A DNA stretch of 38,451 bases, from positions 1 to 38,451 of the forward strand of contig NZ_JAKJSQ010000044.1 in the NCBI RefSeq assembly GCF_050337105.1, written 5' to 3'. This stretch comes from Aliivibrio_A kagoshimensis. Its GTDB lineage: Bacteria > Pseudomonadota > Gammaproteobacteria > Enterobacterales > Vibrionaceae. The notes below the pieces were generated by a model, which saw only the letters and a list, made by a program, of their open reading frames with translations, searched no databases and was not told the DNA's origin. The position numbers and the translations under genes are program-made. Shown piece after piece: positions 10,158 to 18,208 of the stretch. Numbering within the stretch: the stretch's first letter is position 1; each line of letters opens with the position of its first letter.

Positions 10158-10633
10158 TGAAAAAAATTGGTGCTATTTTATTTGCAATTGCTCTGTCTGG
10201 ATGCGGAACGGCTATTGATATGGATGGTTCTGTTGCTGTTAATACCCTTGTGGATTGGCAAAGTAATAGTAGAGCGTTTATTGCTGGAGAGACAGTAACC
10301 TTAACCAGTATTGTATGGATTAACAAAATGCCGAGCCCTGATGATGACTCCGTAAAAGCCCACGCAACATTGAGACTAACATCGCCGAGTTTTATTGCTC
10401 CTGAAACCAATATACTGCAGGTTGTTATTCGACAAGGAAACAAACAGTGGGACCTAACTGAAGAGGAGTATGAACTCAGAGCCGATGACAGCGATTCTTG
10501 GGAGATAGCCGCTGCTTGGAACGGAGAGCTTAACCATGAACTCCCGGTTGATTTAGCCGTAGAAGTGAGCTCTATTGACACTGAGTCAAAGTGGTTGGTG
10601 CAAGAGAGTGTTAATGTTGACGAAGTATTTTAG
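10157..10633 (+). CDS. Small predicted lipoprotein coupled to arcB
   Basis: Not recognised. The 158-aa product begins with a short basic N-terminus, a hydrophobic stretch and the lipobox LSGC (Cys16). Glycine follows the cysteine, so by the +2 rule it should go to the outer membrane. The rest is hydrophilic and acidic, with alternating hydrophobic residues suggestive of a small beta-sandwich; no motif identifies a function. The ATG shares its A with the arcB stop codon (TAATG), and GAGAGG lies just upstream inside arcB, so the two are translationally coupled. A strong terminator follows. The coupling hints at a role near the Arc sensor, but this is inference. An antisense frame across it is a shadow. 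Confidence 0.85.
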   Translation: MKKIGAILFAIALSGCGTAIDMDGSVAVNTLVDWQSNSRAFIAGETVTLTSIVWINKMPSPDDDSVKAHATLRLTSPSFIAPETNILQVVIRQGNKQWDLTEEEYELRADDSDSWEIAAAWNGELNHELPVDLAVEVSSIDTESKWLVQESVNVDEVF

Positions 10634-10639
10634 ATAATA

Positions 10640-10676
10640 AAAAGCCCAGTGTATTAAATAGACTGGGCTTTTTTAT
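10640..10676. terminator. Bidirectional terminator between the arcB operon and arcA
   Basis: An 11-bp stem, AAAAGCCCAGT (10640-10650) paired with ACTGGGCTTTT (10662-10672), is followed by more T on the plus strand. On the minus strand the stem ends in TTTT followed by ATTATC. It lies between two convergent stop codons and can serve both transcripts. Confidence 0.88.
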
Positions 10677-10693
10677 TGAATGTTGGACTGTAA

Positions 10694-11410
10694 TTAGTCT
10701 GTTAGTTCACCACAAAAGCGGTAACCTTCACCGTGAATCGTAGCAATGATTTCTGGTGTATCAGCATCATCTTCGAAGTGCTTACGGATACGACGAATAG
10801 TCACATCAACCGTACGGTCGTGAGGTTTCAGTTCACGTCCAGTCATTTTCTTCAATAGATCAGCACGGGTCTGAATCTTGCCTGGATTTTCACAGAAGTG
10901 AAGCAGAGCACGAAACTCAGAACGAGGTAGCTTGTAAGACTCACCAGCAGGGCTAACCAGTGAACGACTGTTAATCTCTAAAGACCAGTTGTTAAATTGG
11001 TAGCGCTCTACAGTGCGCTTATCTTCTTGTGGCTCACTCTGGTGCATTGCACGAGTAAGAAGATTACGAGCTCTAATCGTTAATTCACGAGGATTAAACG
11101 GTTTAGTCATGTAATCATCTGCGCCAATTTCTAGGCCAAGAATTTTATCTACTTCATTGTCACGACCTGTTAAAAACATCAGTGCCATATCACCTTGTTC
11201 ACGAAGTTCGCGAGCAAGTAATAGTCCATTTTTTCCAGGGAGGTTGATATCCATGATTACTAAATGCAGTTGCTGTTCAGATAAAATCGTGTGCATTTCA
11301 TCGCCATCGCTGGCTTCAAACACATGATACCCTTCAGCTTCAAAAATACTTTTTAACGTGTTACGTGTTACGTGTTCATCTTCAACAATCAGGATTTGTG
11401 GCGTTTGCAT
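10694..11410 (-). CDS. arcA: Aerobic respiration control response regulator ArcA
   Basis: OmpR-family response regulator, 238 aa, that receives phosphate from ArcB and represses or activates respiratory genes under low oxygen. Seen: receiver acidic pair Glu10-Asp11, phospho-acceptor Asp54 in IMDINLPG, the switch region FLTGRD, Lys in MTKPFNP, and a C-terminal winged helix with RTVDVTIRRIRKHFE. Length and Asp54 match enterobacterial ArcA. It lies tail-to-tail with the arcB operon, so sensor and regulator genes are neighbours here, unlike in E. coli. A perfect FNR box at 11685-11698 upstream suggests anaerobic induction by FNR, as known for E. coli arcA. Confidence 0.97.
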   Translation of the reverse strand: MQTPQILIVEDEHVTRNTLKSIFEAEGYHVFEASDGDEMHTILSEQQLHLVIMDINLPGKNGLLLARELREQGDMALMFLTGRDNEVDKILGLEIGADDYMTKPFNPRELTIRARNLLTRAMHQSEPQEDKRTVERYQFNNWSLEINSRSLVSPAGESYKLPRSEFRALLHFCENPGKIQTRADLLKKMTGRELKPHDRTVDVTIRRIRKHFEDDADTPEIIATIHGEGYRFCGELTD

Positions 11411-11627
11411 TGGCTTTACCTAATAAAAAACAAATTGATAATGTAATAGTACTAATTCTATAGTAAATATTTAACAACACTCTAGGTGTTAATTACGGTG
11501 ACTGACAACCTTTCTCACATAAAATACGCGTTAAGCGGTACTTATCTCCCTGAGAATGTCAGTGTACTATCTTCATCATACTCTCTAATACTTAAGGAGT
11601 ATGGTATAAATTTCTCTAAGGGAAAGG

Positions 11628-11656
11628 AGTGTAATCTCTTAACAGCTCTCTAACAA
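11628..11656 (-). promoter_or_regulatory. Candidate arcA sigma-70 promoter
   Basis: On the minus strand, TTGTTA (11656-11651) and TACACT (11633-11628) are separated by 17 nt. The predicted start near 11621 puts the centre of the FNR box at about -70, close to known class I activator positions. Confidence 0.5.
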
Positions 11657-11684
11657 TAACGTCTATTTAATATCAATCACTTTA

Positions 11685-11698
11685 TTGATATACATCAA
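11685..11698. promoter_or_regulatory. FNR box upstream of arcA
   Basis: The sequence TTGATATACATCAA is a perfect match to the FNR consensus TTGAT-N4-ATCAA. It is 274 nt upstream of the arcA start codon. Confidence 0.8.
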
Positions 11699-11769
11699 GT
11701 GGCAATTCTAAATCATTTAATGTTCTTAATCAGGAAATAATACCCACAAAATTTGTAACGAAATTAACG

Positions 11770-12234
11770 TTAAAAGCTAAATCCAATACCGAGTTGAAAT
11801 ATTTGCTCAATGTCTTCAACATCTATCGTGGCGTGTAGATCTACTTTCTTTGTTATTTTCAAACGACTCGATACTTCGATGTCAGTCTGCACGCTATTTG
11901 TTTCACTGGTGTTACGAGTCAAAAGCGTACTTTGAAAGCTTAGTTTTTCATTTAAATGATAAGTCAAACCACTAAGAAAGCCTTGTTCAAGATCATCATT
12001 ACCTTCGGCAGCGAGGAGGCGCGTACCAATATAAAGTTCAAATGAGTCAATCACTGAATACCGATAGCCACTATCGACTTTCCATAGGTCAAATTGCTCT
12101 TTGGTTGAGGTTTGAGTTGATAAAAACCAATTGAATGAAGATGGCTGTTGATTGAGAACAGGGAGATCATTGGCGTTTGACAAACAGGGGAAAGAAGCGC
12201 TAAAAAAAACGAATATGATTAAAAATCGTCTCAT
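11770..12234 (-). CDS. Small exported protein, probable outer-membrane barrel
   Basis: Not assigned to a family I can name. The 154-aa product has a clear signal peptide (MRRF, a hydrophobic core, then SNA before Asn22). The mature part consists of alternating-hydrophobic segments about 8-12 residues long and ends in GIGFSF with a terminal phenylalanine. That C-terminal pattern is typical of outer-membrane beta-barrels recognised by BAM, so a small barrel of about eight strands is plausible. A strong AAGGAG site precedes the ATG at 12234. It lies upstream of arcA on the same strand but 359 nt away. No enzyme motif is visible; function unknown. Confidence 0.8.
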   Translation of the reverse strand: MRRFLIIFVFFSASFPCLSNANDLPVLNQQPSSFNWFLSTQTSTKEQFDLWKVDSGYRYSVIDSFELYIGTRLLAAEGNDDLEQGFLSGLTYHLNEKLSFQSTLLTRNTSETNSVQTDIEVSSRLKITKKVDLHATIDVEDIEQIFQLGIGFSF

Positions 12235-12678
12235 TCTTCTGCTCCTTTACAAATAGGTAGTCTTTCAATATACACCCAATGTTGGTTATTTGTTAAGTAT
12301 AATCACGCTAAATGAGAAATGTGCCAAACTATTCCTTTCTGGTATGGGTTGCATGTCGGATATTGAGAGTCTTGAACAGGTGAGTAGCAAACTGTGCTGT
12401 TCTTCAGTTAATCTGTTCTGTGTAAAAAAACCGACCAAGTTCTGTTTTTAACTAGTTTGCTTTTATAGGTTACCGAGAACAGTGAGGCGATGTTGCAGAA
12501 AACCCAAAATTGAAAAATAAACAACTTTTAAACTATTGTAAAATTAAACTCATACATTTCATCACCTTAATGAATCTGTCTTTGTTTTTGGTTATTTTTC
12601 AAAGTAACTTTTTGTTGACTTTAACTCACATTATCGGTTAAACGTTAAGTATCGAAGATAAAAGATTAAAGAATTTAG
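12235..12678. other. Region upstream of the thr leader
   Basis: This 444-nt stretch separates the divergent small exported-protein gene from thrL. Its right end holds the likely thr promoter (12615-12643). The rest is AT-rich, with one short open frame that lacks a ribosome site and is rejected. I see no RNA gene or repeat. Confidence 0.6.
12615..12643 (+). promoter_or_regulatory. Candidate thr operon promoter
   Basis: TTGACT (12615-12620) and TTAAAC (12638-12643) are separated by 17 nt. The start would be near 12650, giving a leader of about 190 nt before thrA that includes thrL and the attenuator. The -10 is a weak match. Confidence 0.5.
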
Positions 12679-12750
12679 ATGTTAACTATCAGCTCTATCG
12701 AGATTATGACCATTATTATTACCGGCACGGAATGTGCTGGGGTGGGCTGA
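12679..12750 (+). CDS. thrL: thr operon leader peptide
   Basis: A 23-codon open frame of sequence MLTISSIEIMTIIITGTECA + GVG, of which ten codons are Thr (4) or Ile (6), clustered at positions 11-17. It ends in a Gly-rich tail like the E. coli leader. It lies 18 nt before a strong terminator hairpin and 88 nt before thrA, the standard arrangement for attenuation by charged threonyl- and isoleucyl-tRNA. Ribosome stalling at the Thr/Ile codons should favour read-through into thrABC. The upstream ribosome site is weak (AAAGA); an internal ATG at codon 10 is an alternative start that keeps the control codons. Confidence 0.85.
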   Translation: MLTISSIEIMTIIITGTECAGVG

Positions 12751-12767
12751 TACGTAAGTATTTTTAG

Positions 12768-12803
12768 AAAGCCTGTACCCCATAAGGTACGGGCTTTTTT
12801 TTT
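12768..12803 (+). terminator. thr attenuator
   Basis: Stem AAAGCCTGTACC (12768-12779) pairs with GGTACGGGCTTT (12786-12797) including one G-U pair, loop CCATAA. A run of nine T occupies 12795-12803. Placed between thrL and thrA, it is the transcription attenuator. Confidence 0.92.
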
Positions 12804-12838
12804 GTAATAAATCAAATTTTAATTATTGGGAGAAAGGG

Positions 12839-15298
12839 ATGCGAGTATTAAAGTTTGGTGGGTCTTCGCTCGCCGATGCAGAACGATTTTTACGTGCTGC
12901 AGATATCATTGCGAATAATGCGAGACAAGAAGAAGTTGCCGTTGTCTTATCAGCACCAGGGAAAGTCACCAATCGCTTAGTTTCTGTGATTGAAGCCGTA
13001 TTGGAAAATGGTGAAGCGGAGCTGCAACTCACGGAGTTAGAGTCGGTATTTAACACACTCTTTTCAGGCATCGTTGCTGGATTACCAAACGTTGAAACTC
13101 AAGCGTTTGAAGATAAGCTGAAGAGCTCATTGGCTCAACTACGCCATTTTGTTCATGGTATTAGCTTATTAGGCATGTGTCCGGATAATGTCTATGCACA
13201 AGTGATTAGCAAAGGTGAGCGAATCTCCATTGTGACGATGCAAGCGGTATTGCAGGCTAAAGGACAAGCTGCAAGTTTAATTGACCCGATTAAATATCTA
13301 AATGCTTCAGATCACTCATTAGAGGCGATGGTCGATGTGGACCGATCGACCCTTAATTTTAAAAAGTCACCGCTTCCAGTTGGTCATGTCAACATCATGC
13401 CTGGTTTTACGGCAGGCAATGAGAGAGGCGAACTGGTTACATTAGGTCGTAATGGTTCTGACTATTCAGCAGCAGTACTGGCAGCCTGTCTACGTGCTGA
13501 TTGTTGTGAAATTTGGACCGATGTAGATGGTGTCTATAACTGTGATCCGCGTTTAGTTGAAGATGCACGTCTTCTTAAGTCACTCAGCTATCAAGAAGCG
13601 ATGGAACTCTCCTATTTTGGCGCTTCCGTTTTGCATCCAAAAACGATTGCTCCTATTGCCCAGTTCCATATCCCTTGTTTGATTAAAAACAGTTTTAACC
13701 CGCAAGGTGCAGGTACCTTAATTGGTCTGGATACAGGGGAAGATAACTTAGCAATTAAAGGCATTACCACACTCGATGACCTAACTATGGTTAATGTATC
13801 AGGCCCTGGCATGAAAGGGATGATAGGCATGGCGGCACGAGTCTTTGGTTCAATGTCGAGTGCGGGTGTGTCGGTAGTGCTTATCACCCAGTCCTCTTCG
13901 GAATATAGCATCAGTTTTTGTATTGAATCTGCCGATAAACTAAAAGCGAAACAGGCACTTCGCGATGCATTTGAATTAGAGTTGAAAGATGGCTTGCTTG
14001 AGCCTGTTGAATTCATCGATAACCTAGCCATCGTCACCTTAGTAGGGGATGGAATGAGAACCTCTCGTGGCGTTGCTTCGCAATTCTTTACCTCTTTGAC
14101 TGAAGTTAACGTTAACATCATTGCGATTGCGCAGGGCTCTTCTGAGCGTGCCATTTCTGCTGTGATTCCGGAAGATAAAAAATCGGAAGCAATTAAAGCT
14201 TGTCATGAGAATCTGTTTAACAGTAAGCATTTCCTTGATGTATTTGTTGTCGGTGTCGGTGGTGTTGGTGGAGAACTGATTGATCAGATTCAACGTCAGC
14301 AACCTAAACTGGCTGAAAAAGGCATCGTGATCCGTGTTTGTGGCTTAGCGAACAGTAAGGGGCTACTGCTTGATAGCAACGGTTTACCCCTTGATAATTG
14401 GCGTGATCGTATGGGCGGAATAAATGAAGAGTTCTCTTTAGCTCGAATGATCTCACTGGTTCAGCGTAACCACATTATTAATCCGGTGGTGATCGATTGT
14501 ACTTCTGATCAAGGCGTTGCAGAGCAATATGCAGACTTTTTATCAGCGGGTTTCCATGTCATAACACCGAACAAAAAAGCCAACACAGATAGCATGGCGT
14601 ATTATCACCAATTACGCGAAGCCGCGCGTTCGACTCGTCGTAAGTTTATGTATGAAACCACAGTAGGCGCGGGTCTTCCTGTTATTGAGAACTTACAAAA
14701 CTTAATTGCTGCAGGTGACGAACTAGAGAAATTCAATGGCATTCTGTCAGGATCACTCTCTTACATATTTGGTAAGTTAGATGAAGGCATGACATTGAGC
14801 CAAGCGACATTGATCGCCAAAGAGAATGGATTTACAGAACCGGATCCTCGTGATGATCTCTCAGGTATGGACGTTGCACGTAAGCTTTTGATCTTAGCGC
14901 GTGAAACGGGGCTGGAAATTGAACTTGATGATGTTGAAGTTGAACAAGCTCTGCCACCAGGCTTTGATGATTCAGGTACCGTTGATGAGTTTATCGCTAG
15001 ATTGCCTGAAGCGGATGAGTATTTTAGTAATCTTTGCCGAGAGGCCGCAAATGAAGGTAAAGTACTTCGTTATGTTGGTGAAATCGTGAATGGTCAGTGT
15101 AGGGTGAGAATCATTGCCGCGGATGCTGATGATCCGATGTTCAAAATTAAAGATGGCGAAAACGCACTGGCCTTTTATAGCCGGTATTATCAACCAATCC
15201 CATTGGTTCTTCGAGGCTATGGCGCAGGAACAGAAGTGACGGCTGCGGGTGTATTCTCTGACTTAATGCGAACCCTTGGCTGGAAATTAGGAGTTTAA
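12839..15298 (+). CDS. thrA: Bifunctional aspartokinase I / homoserine dehydrogenase I
   Basis: Catalyses the first step (aspartate to aspartyl phosphate) and third step (aspartate semialdehyde to homoserine) of threonine synthesis. Length is 819 aa, one less than the E. coli enzyme. Seen: the N-terminal kinase with KFGGSS at residues 5-10 and the aspartate-binding region GRNGSDYSAA; a central pair of ACT-type regulatory segments (about 310-460, with ITQSSSEYSISFC and AQGSSERAIS), where threonine feedback is expected; and the dehydrogenase with the NADP-binding VGVGGVGG near residue 470, TPNKKAN and GAGLPVI. GGGAGAAAGG upstream supplies the ribosome site. First structural gene of thrABC, only 1 nt from thrB. 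Confidence 0.97.
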   Translation: MRVLKFGGSSLADAERFLRAADIIANNARQEEVAVVLSAPGKVTNRLVSVIEAVLENGEAELQLTELESVFNTLFSGIVAGLPNVETQAFEDKLKSSLAQLRHFVHGISLLGMCPDNVYAQVISKGERISIVTMQAVLQAKGQAASLIDPIKYLNASDHSLEAMVDVDRSTLNFKKSPLPVGHVNIMPGFTAGNERGELVTLGRNGSDYSAAVLAACLRADCCEIWTDVDGVYNCDPRLVEDARLLKSLSYQEAMELSYFGASVLHPKTIAPIAQFHIPCLIKNSFNPQGAGTLIGLDTGEDNLAIKGITTLDDLTMVNVSGPGMKGMIGMAARVFGSMSSAGVSVVLITQSSSEYSISFCIESADKLKAKQALRDAFELELKDGLLEPVEFIDNLAIVTLVGDGMRTSRGVASQFFTSLTEVNVNIIAIAQGSSERAISAVIPEDKKSEAIKACHENLFNSKHFLDVFVVGVGGVGGELIDQIQRQQPKLAEKGIVIRVCGLANSKGLLLDSNGLPLDNWRDRMGGINEEFSLARMISLVQRNHIINPVVIDCTSDQGVAEQYADFLSAGFHVITPNKKANTDSMAYYHQLREAARSTRRKFMYETTVGAGLPVIENLQNLIAAGDELEKFNGILSGSLSYIFGKLDEGMTLSQATLIAKENGFTEPDPRDDLSGMDVARKLLILARETGLEIELDDVEVEQALPPGFDDSGTVDEFIARLPEADEYFSNLCREAANEGKVLRYVGEIVNGQCRVRIIAADADDPMFKIKDGENALAFYSRYYQPIPLVLRGYGAGTEVTAAGVFSDLMRTLGWKLGV

Positions 15299-15299
15299 C

Positions 15300-16256
15300 A
15301 TGGGTGTTGTTGTTTATGCTCCAGCGTCAATTGGTAACGTCAGTGTCGGTTTTGACGTATTAGGCGCTGCAGTCTCTCCCATTGATGGTACGTTGCTGGG
15401 TGATCGCGTGTTGGTTGAAGAGGGCAGTGACGCTTTTAGCCTGAAAACAGCAGGCAGCTTTGTGAGCAAGTTACCTGAAAATGTTAAAGAGAATATTGTG
15501 TATGACTGCTGGGTAGTGTTTTCACGTGAATTGACCAGTAAATCGATTGCGGTCAAACCTCTGGAGATGACACTTGAGAAGAACATGCCCATTGGTTCTG
15601 GTTTAGGCTCAAGTGCTTGCTCTATTGTCGCGGCCTTAGATGCGTTAAACCGATTCCACGATAAACCGCTTAATGAGACCGAACTTCTTGCCCTAATGGG
15701 AGAGATGGAAGGTAAGATATCTGGTGGTGTGCATTATGATAATGTAGCACCTTGTTATCTTGGCGGTTTGCAACTTATGGTTGAAGAGTTGGGTATTATC
15801 AGTCAAGAGGTTCCTTGTTTTGATGAGTGGTACTGGGTAATGGCTTATCCGGGGATTACGGTTTCAACGGCAGCAGCGCGTGATATATTACCTTCGCAAT
15901 ATCGTAAACAAGATGTTATTGCGCATGGACGACATTTAGCTGGATTTATTCATGGCTGTTACTCTAAACAACCAGAACTGGCAGCAAAAATGATCAAAGA
16001 CGTAGTGGCCGAACCGTATCGTGAGCAACTATTACCAAATTTTGCCAATGCGAGATCCTTTACTACTTCGGCTGGTGCTCTTGCTACCGGTATATCGGGC
16101 TCTGGACCAACACTGTTTAGTATCTGTAAAGATAAAGCGGTGGCAGAGAGAGTTTCTCGTTGGTTACAAGAAAACTATATTCAGAACAGTGAAGGATTTG
16201 TCCATATTTGTCGCTTAGACAAACAGGGATCTAAAGTTACAGGAAGTGAACTATGA
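15300..16256 (+). CDS. thrB: Homoserine kinase
   Basis: GHMP-family kinase that phosphorylates homoserine with ATP, the fourth step to threonine. It has 318 aa, close to the usual 310-320. Seen: the N-terminal APASIGNVSVGFDVLG, the ATP-binding glycine-rich loop PIGSGLGSSACS starting at Pro97, and a C-terminal GISGSGPTLF motif. The ATG starts 1 nt after the thrA stop codon, and its own end overlaps thrC by 4 nt (ATGA), so the three genes are one tightly coupled operon under the thrL attenuator. Confidence 0.97.
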   Translation: MGVVVYAPASIGNVSVGFDVLGAAVSPIDGTLLGDRVLVEEGSDAFSLKTAGSFVSKLPENVKENIVYDCWVVFSRELTSKSIAVKPLEMTLEKNMPIGSGLGSSACSIVAALDALNRFHDKPLNETELLALMGEMEGKISGGVHYDNVAPCYLGGLQLMVEELGIISQEVPCFDEWYWVMAYPGITVSTAAARDILPSQYRKQDVIAHGRHLAGFIHGCYSKQPELAAKMIKDVVAEPYREQLLPNFANARSFTTSAGALATGISGSGPTLFSICKDKAVAERVSRWLQENYIQNSEGFVHICRLDKQGSKVTGSEL

Positions 16257-17539
16257 AACTATATAACATTAAAGAAAACGATGAGAAAGTAACGTTTAGC
16301 CAAGCGGTTCGCCAAGGTTTAGGCCGTAATCAAGGCCTGTTTTTCCCATCAGAGTTGCCGATATTTAATGATATCGATGCTCTGCTCGATGAAGATTTCG
16401 TCACACGCAGTAGTAAAATATTATCGGCGATGATTGGAGATGAACTTCCGCCGGAAACCGTTGAGAAGATGGTGTCATCTGCTTTTCAGTTCCCAGCACC
16501 AATCAATAAAGTTAAAGATGGCGTGTTTGCCTTAGAGTTGTTCCACGGTCCAACGTTAGCGTTCAAAGATTTTGGTGGCCGTTTTATGGCGCAATCTTTA
16601 GCTGCGGTAGCCGATGATGGTAAAATCACTATATTAACAGCTACTTCCGGTGATACTGGAGCCGCTGTTGCCCATGCATTCTTCGGCATGGAAAATATCA
16701 ATGTAGTGATTCTTTATCCAAAAGGTAAAATTAGCCCATTGCAAGAAAAGCTCTTTTGTACGTTAGGTGGCAATATCCATACCGTGGCCGTTAATGGTGA
16801 CTTTGATGATTGTCAGGCACTGGTTAAACAGTCATTTGATGATGCAGAGCTTCGTAAAGAGATCGGTTTAAACTCCGCAAACTCTATCAACATTAGCCGT
16901 TTAATGGCGCAAATTTGTTACTACTTTGAAGCGGCGTCTCAATTATCAAAAGCGCAGCGCGAAAACTTAGTTATCTCAGTACCAAGTGGTAATTTTGGTA
17001 ACTTAACCGCGGGGTTATTAGCAAAAACGTTAGGGCTTCCAATTAAACGCTTTATTGCAGCGACCAATGCGAATGATACTGTACCTCGTTATCTTGAAAC
17101 AGGGCAGTGGCAACCAAAAGCTACCGTTGCAACTATCTCAAACGCTATGGATGTGAGTCAGCCAAATAACTGGCCTCGCATCGAAGAGTTATGCCAGCTT
17201 AAAGGCTGGGGCCTTGATACGTTAGGCAAAGGCTCAGTGACCGATGAGCAGAGTGCTGAAACGCTTAAAGAGATGTTTGAACAAGAGAACTATCTGTGTG
17301 AACCACATGGTGCGATTGCATATCGTGTGCTTAACGAACAGCTTGAAGAGGGAGAGACCGGTCTATTCTTATGCACCGCTCATCCTGCTAAGTTTAAAGA
17401 GGTAGTGGAAGAGATTTTAGGTAATGATATCGATCTGCCGGCTCCTTTAGCAAAACACGATGCGATGGAACTGTTGTCTGAAGAGATGGAGTGTGATTTT
17501 GAGGCTCTTAAAGTCATTTTAAGAACGGCACACGCTTAA
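16253..17539 (+). CDS. thrC: Threonine synthase
   Basis: PLP enzyme that converts O-phosphohomoserine to threonine, the last step of the pathway. Length is 428 aa, equal to the E. coli type. Seen: the PLP-binding Lys105 in HGPTLAFKDFGG, TATSGDTGAAVAHAF for phosphate and cofactor contacts, and the VPSGNFGNLTAG loop. The start codon overlaps the thrB stop (ATGA). A strong hairpin terminator follows within 25 nt, so thrC closes the operon. Confidence 0.97.
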   Translation: MKLYNIKENDEKVTFSQAVRQGLGRNQGLFFPSELPIFNDIDALLDEDFVTRSSKILSAMIGDELPPETVEKMVSSAFQFPAPINKVKDGVFALELFHGPTLAFKDFGGRFMAQSLAAVADDGKITILTATSGDTGAAVAHAFFGMENINVVILYPKGKISPLQEKLFCTLGGNIHTVAVNGDFDDCQALVKQSFDDAELRKEIGLNSANSINISRLMAQICYYFEAASQLSKAQRENLVISVPSGNFGNLTAGLLAKTLGLPIKRFIAATNANDTVPRYLETGQWQPKATVATISNAMDVSQPNNWPRIEELCQLKGWGLDTLGKGSVTDEQSAETLKEMFEQENYLCEPHGAIAYRVLNEQLEEGETGLFLCTAHPAKFKEVVEEILGNDIDLPAPLAKHDAMELLSEEMECDFEALKVILRTAHA

Positions 17540-17562
17540 CAATAAGTGAGTCTCCTTCATAA

Positions 17563-17593
17563 AAAAACGGCGCTGAACTTCAGCGCCGTTTTT
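17563..17593. terminator. Bidirectional terminator between thrC and grcA
   Basis: Perfect 13-bp stem AAAAACGGCGCTG (17563-17575) / CAGCGCCGTTTTT (17581-17593) with loop AACTT. T runs flank it on both strands, and it separates two convergent genes. Confidence 0.93.
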
Positions 17594-17615
17594 GTATCTG
17601 TTTTTACTGATTCAA

Positions 17616-17993
17616 TTATAGAGAATCAGTAAATGTACGTGCAATCACGTCTTTTTGCTGTTCAGTTGTTAGCGAGTTAAAGCGTACCGCATAACCAGAA
17701 ACACGAATCGTTAACTGGGGGTACTTCTCAGGGTGTGCCACAGCGTCTTCAAGTGTTTCACGCTTAAGTACATTAACGTTTAAATGCTGACCACCTTCCA
17801 CTTTTGGTGCCTTTTCAATGGCAACGTCACGTGATTCATAATCACCAAGATCGCTTGAAGCAACGACTTGGTCTACATCAAAACCGCTGTTTGCAGCAAC
17901 ACAGCGAGCTTCATTTTTCTCACTGTCTAAAAGCCAGATTGAGTTAATAAGATCATCATTTGCCGCTTTAGTGATCTGAATACCTGTAATCAT
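17616..17993 (-). CDS. grcA: Autonomous glycyl radical cofactor (YfiD)
   Basis: A small stand-alone copy of the glycyl-radical domain of pyruvate formate-lyase. It can take the radical and restore the activity of oxygen-damaged, cleaved PflB. Seen: the radical motif RVSGYAVRFNSLT with Gly100, and the conserved GGQHLNVNVL and HPEKYPQLTIRV strings. I chose the ATG at 17993 (125 aa, start MITGIQITKA): AGGAG sits 6 nt before it, while the upstream ATG at 17999 is directly against AGGAG. Regulation is visible: a perfect TATAAT and a perfect FNR box lie upstream, so strong anaerobic induction is expected, as known for E. coli yfiD. Confidence 0.96.
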   Translation of the reverse strand: MITGIQITKAANDDLINSIWLLDSEKNEARCVAANSGFDVDQVVASSDLGDYESRDVAIEKAPKVEGGQHLNVNVLKRETLEDAVAHPEKYPQLTIRVSGYAVRFNSLTTEQQKDVIARTFTDSL

Positions 17994-18047
17994 TACCATC
18001 TCCTACAACATAATTATGTGGTTAGTTTTCTCATTTTTCCTGTGTTT

Positions 18048-18053
18048 ATTATA
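18048..18053 (-). promoter_or_regulatory. grcA -10 element
   Basis: A perfect TATAAT on the minus strand. The predicted start, about 18041-18043, puts the centre of the FNR box at -41.5 to -43.5, the class II activation position. Confidence 0.75.
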
Positions 18054-18077
18054 TACATCTAACGATCGCTTTGTATA

Positions 18078-18091
18078 TTGATTTAGATCAA
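18078..18091. promoter_or_regulatory. FNR box of grcA
   Basis: TTGATTTAGATCAA is a perfect FNR consensus palindrome, 85 nt upstream of the grcA start codon and correctly spaced from the TATAAT element. Confidence 0.88.
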
Positions 18092-18208
18092 ATAACGATA
18101 AAAAACCATAACTTTATAGTGGTTAATTCGTTGCGCTAAATCAATTAATAATTATTTAATAGTAAGTTGCGATCTAAGCCCGATTTTTTTATGGTTTTAA
18201 TTATCTTT

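Larger units (their letters stand above)
11411..11769. other. arcA upstream region
   Basis: This 359-nt leader region carries arcA transcription signals on the minus strand: an FNR box at 11685-11698 and a sigma-70-like promoter at 11628-11656. If that promoter is used, the arcA leader would be about 210 nt. A short imperfect repeat (ATACTC...GAGTAT near 11580-11602) lies inside it. I see no open frame worth calling and no clear terminator for the upstream gene. Confidence 0.6.

Noticed and set aside
10117..10581. 154-codon minus-strand frame over the arcB-coupled lipoprotein gene
   Set aside because: Antisense shadow: the plus-strand frame has a lipobox, a ribosome site and coupling to arcB.
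12344..12451. 35-codon Cys/Ser-rich frame upstream of thrL
   Set aside because: No ribosome site and no protein-like pattern.
13612..14154. 180-codon minus-strand frame inside thrA
   Set aside because: Lies wholly within the coding region of a certain enzyme and shows no motif or ribosome site.
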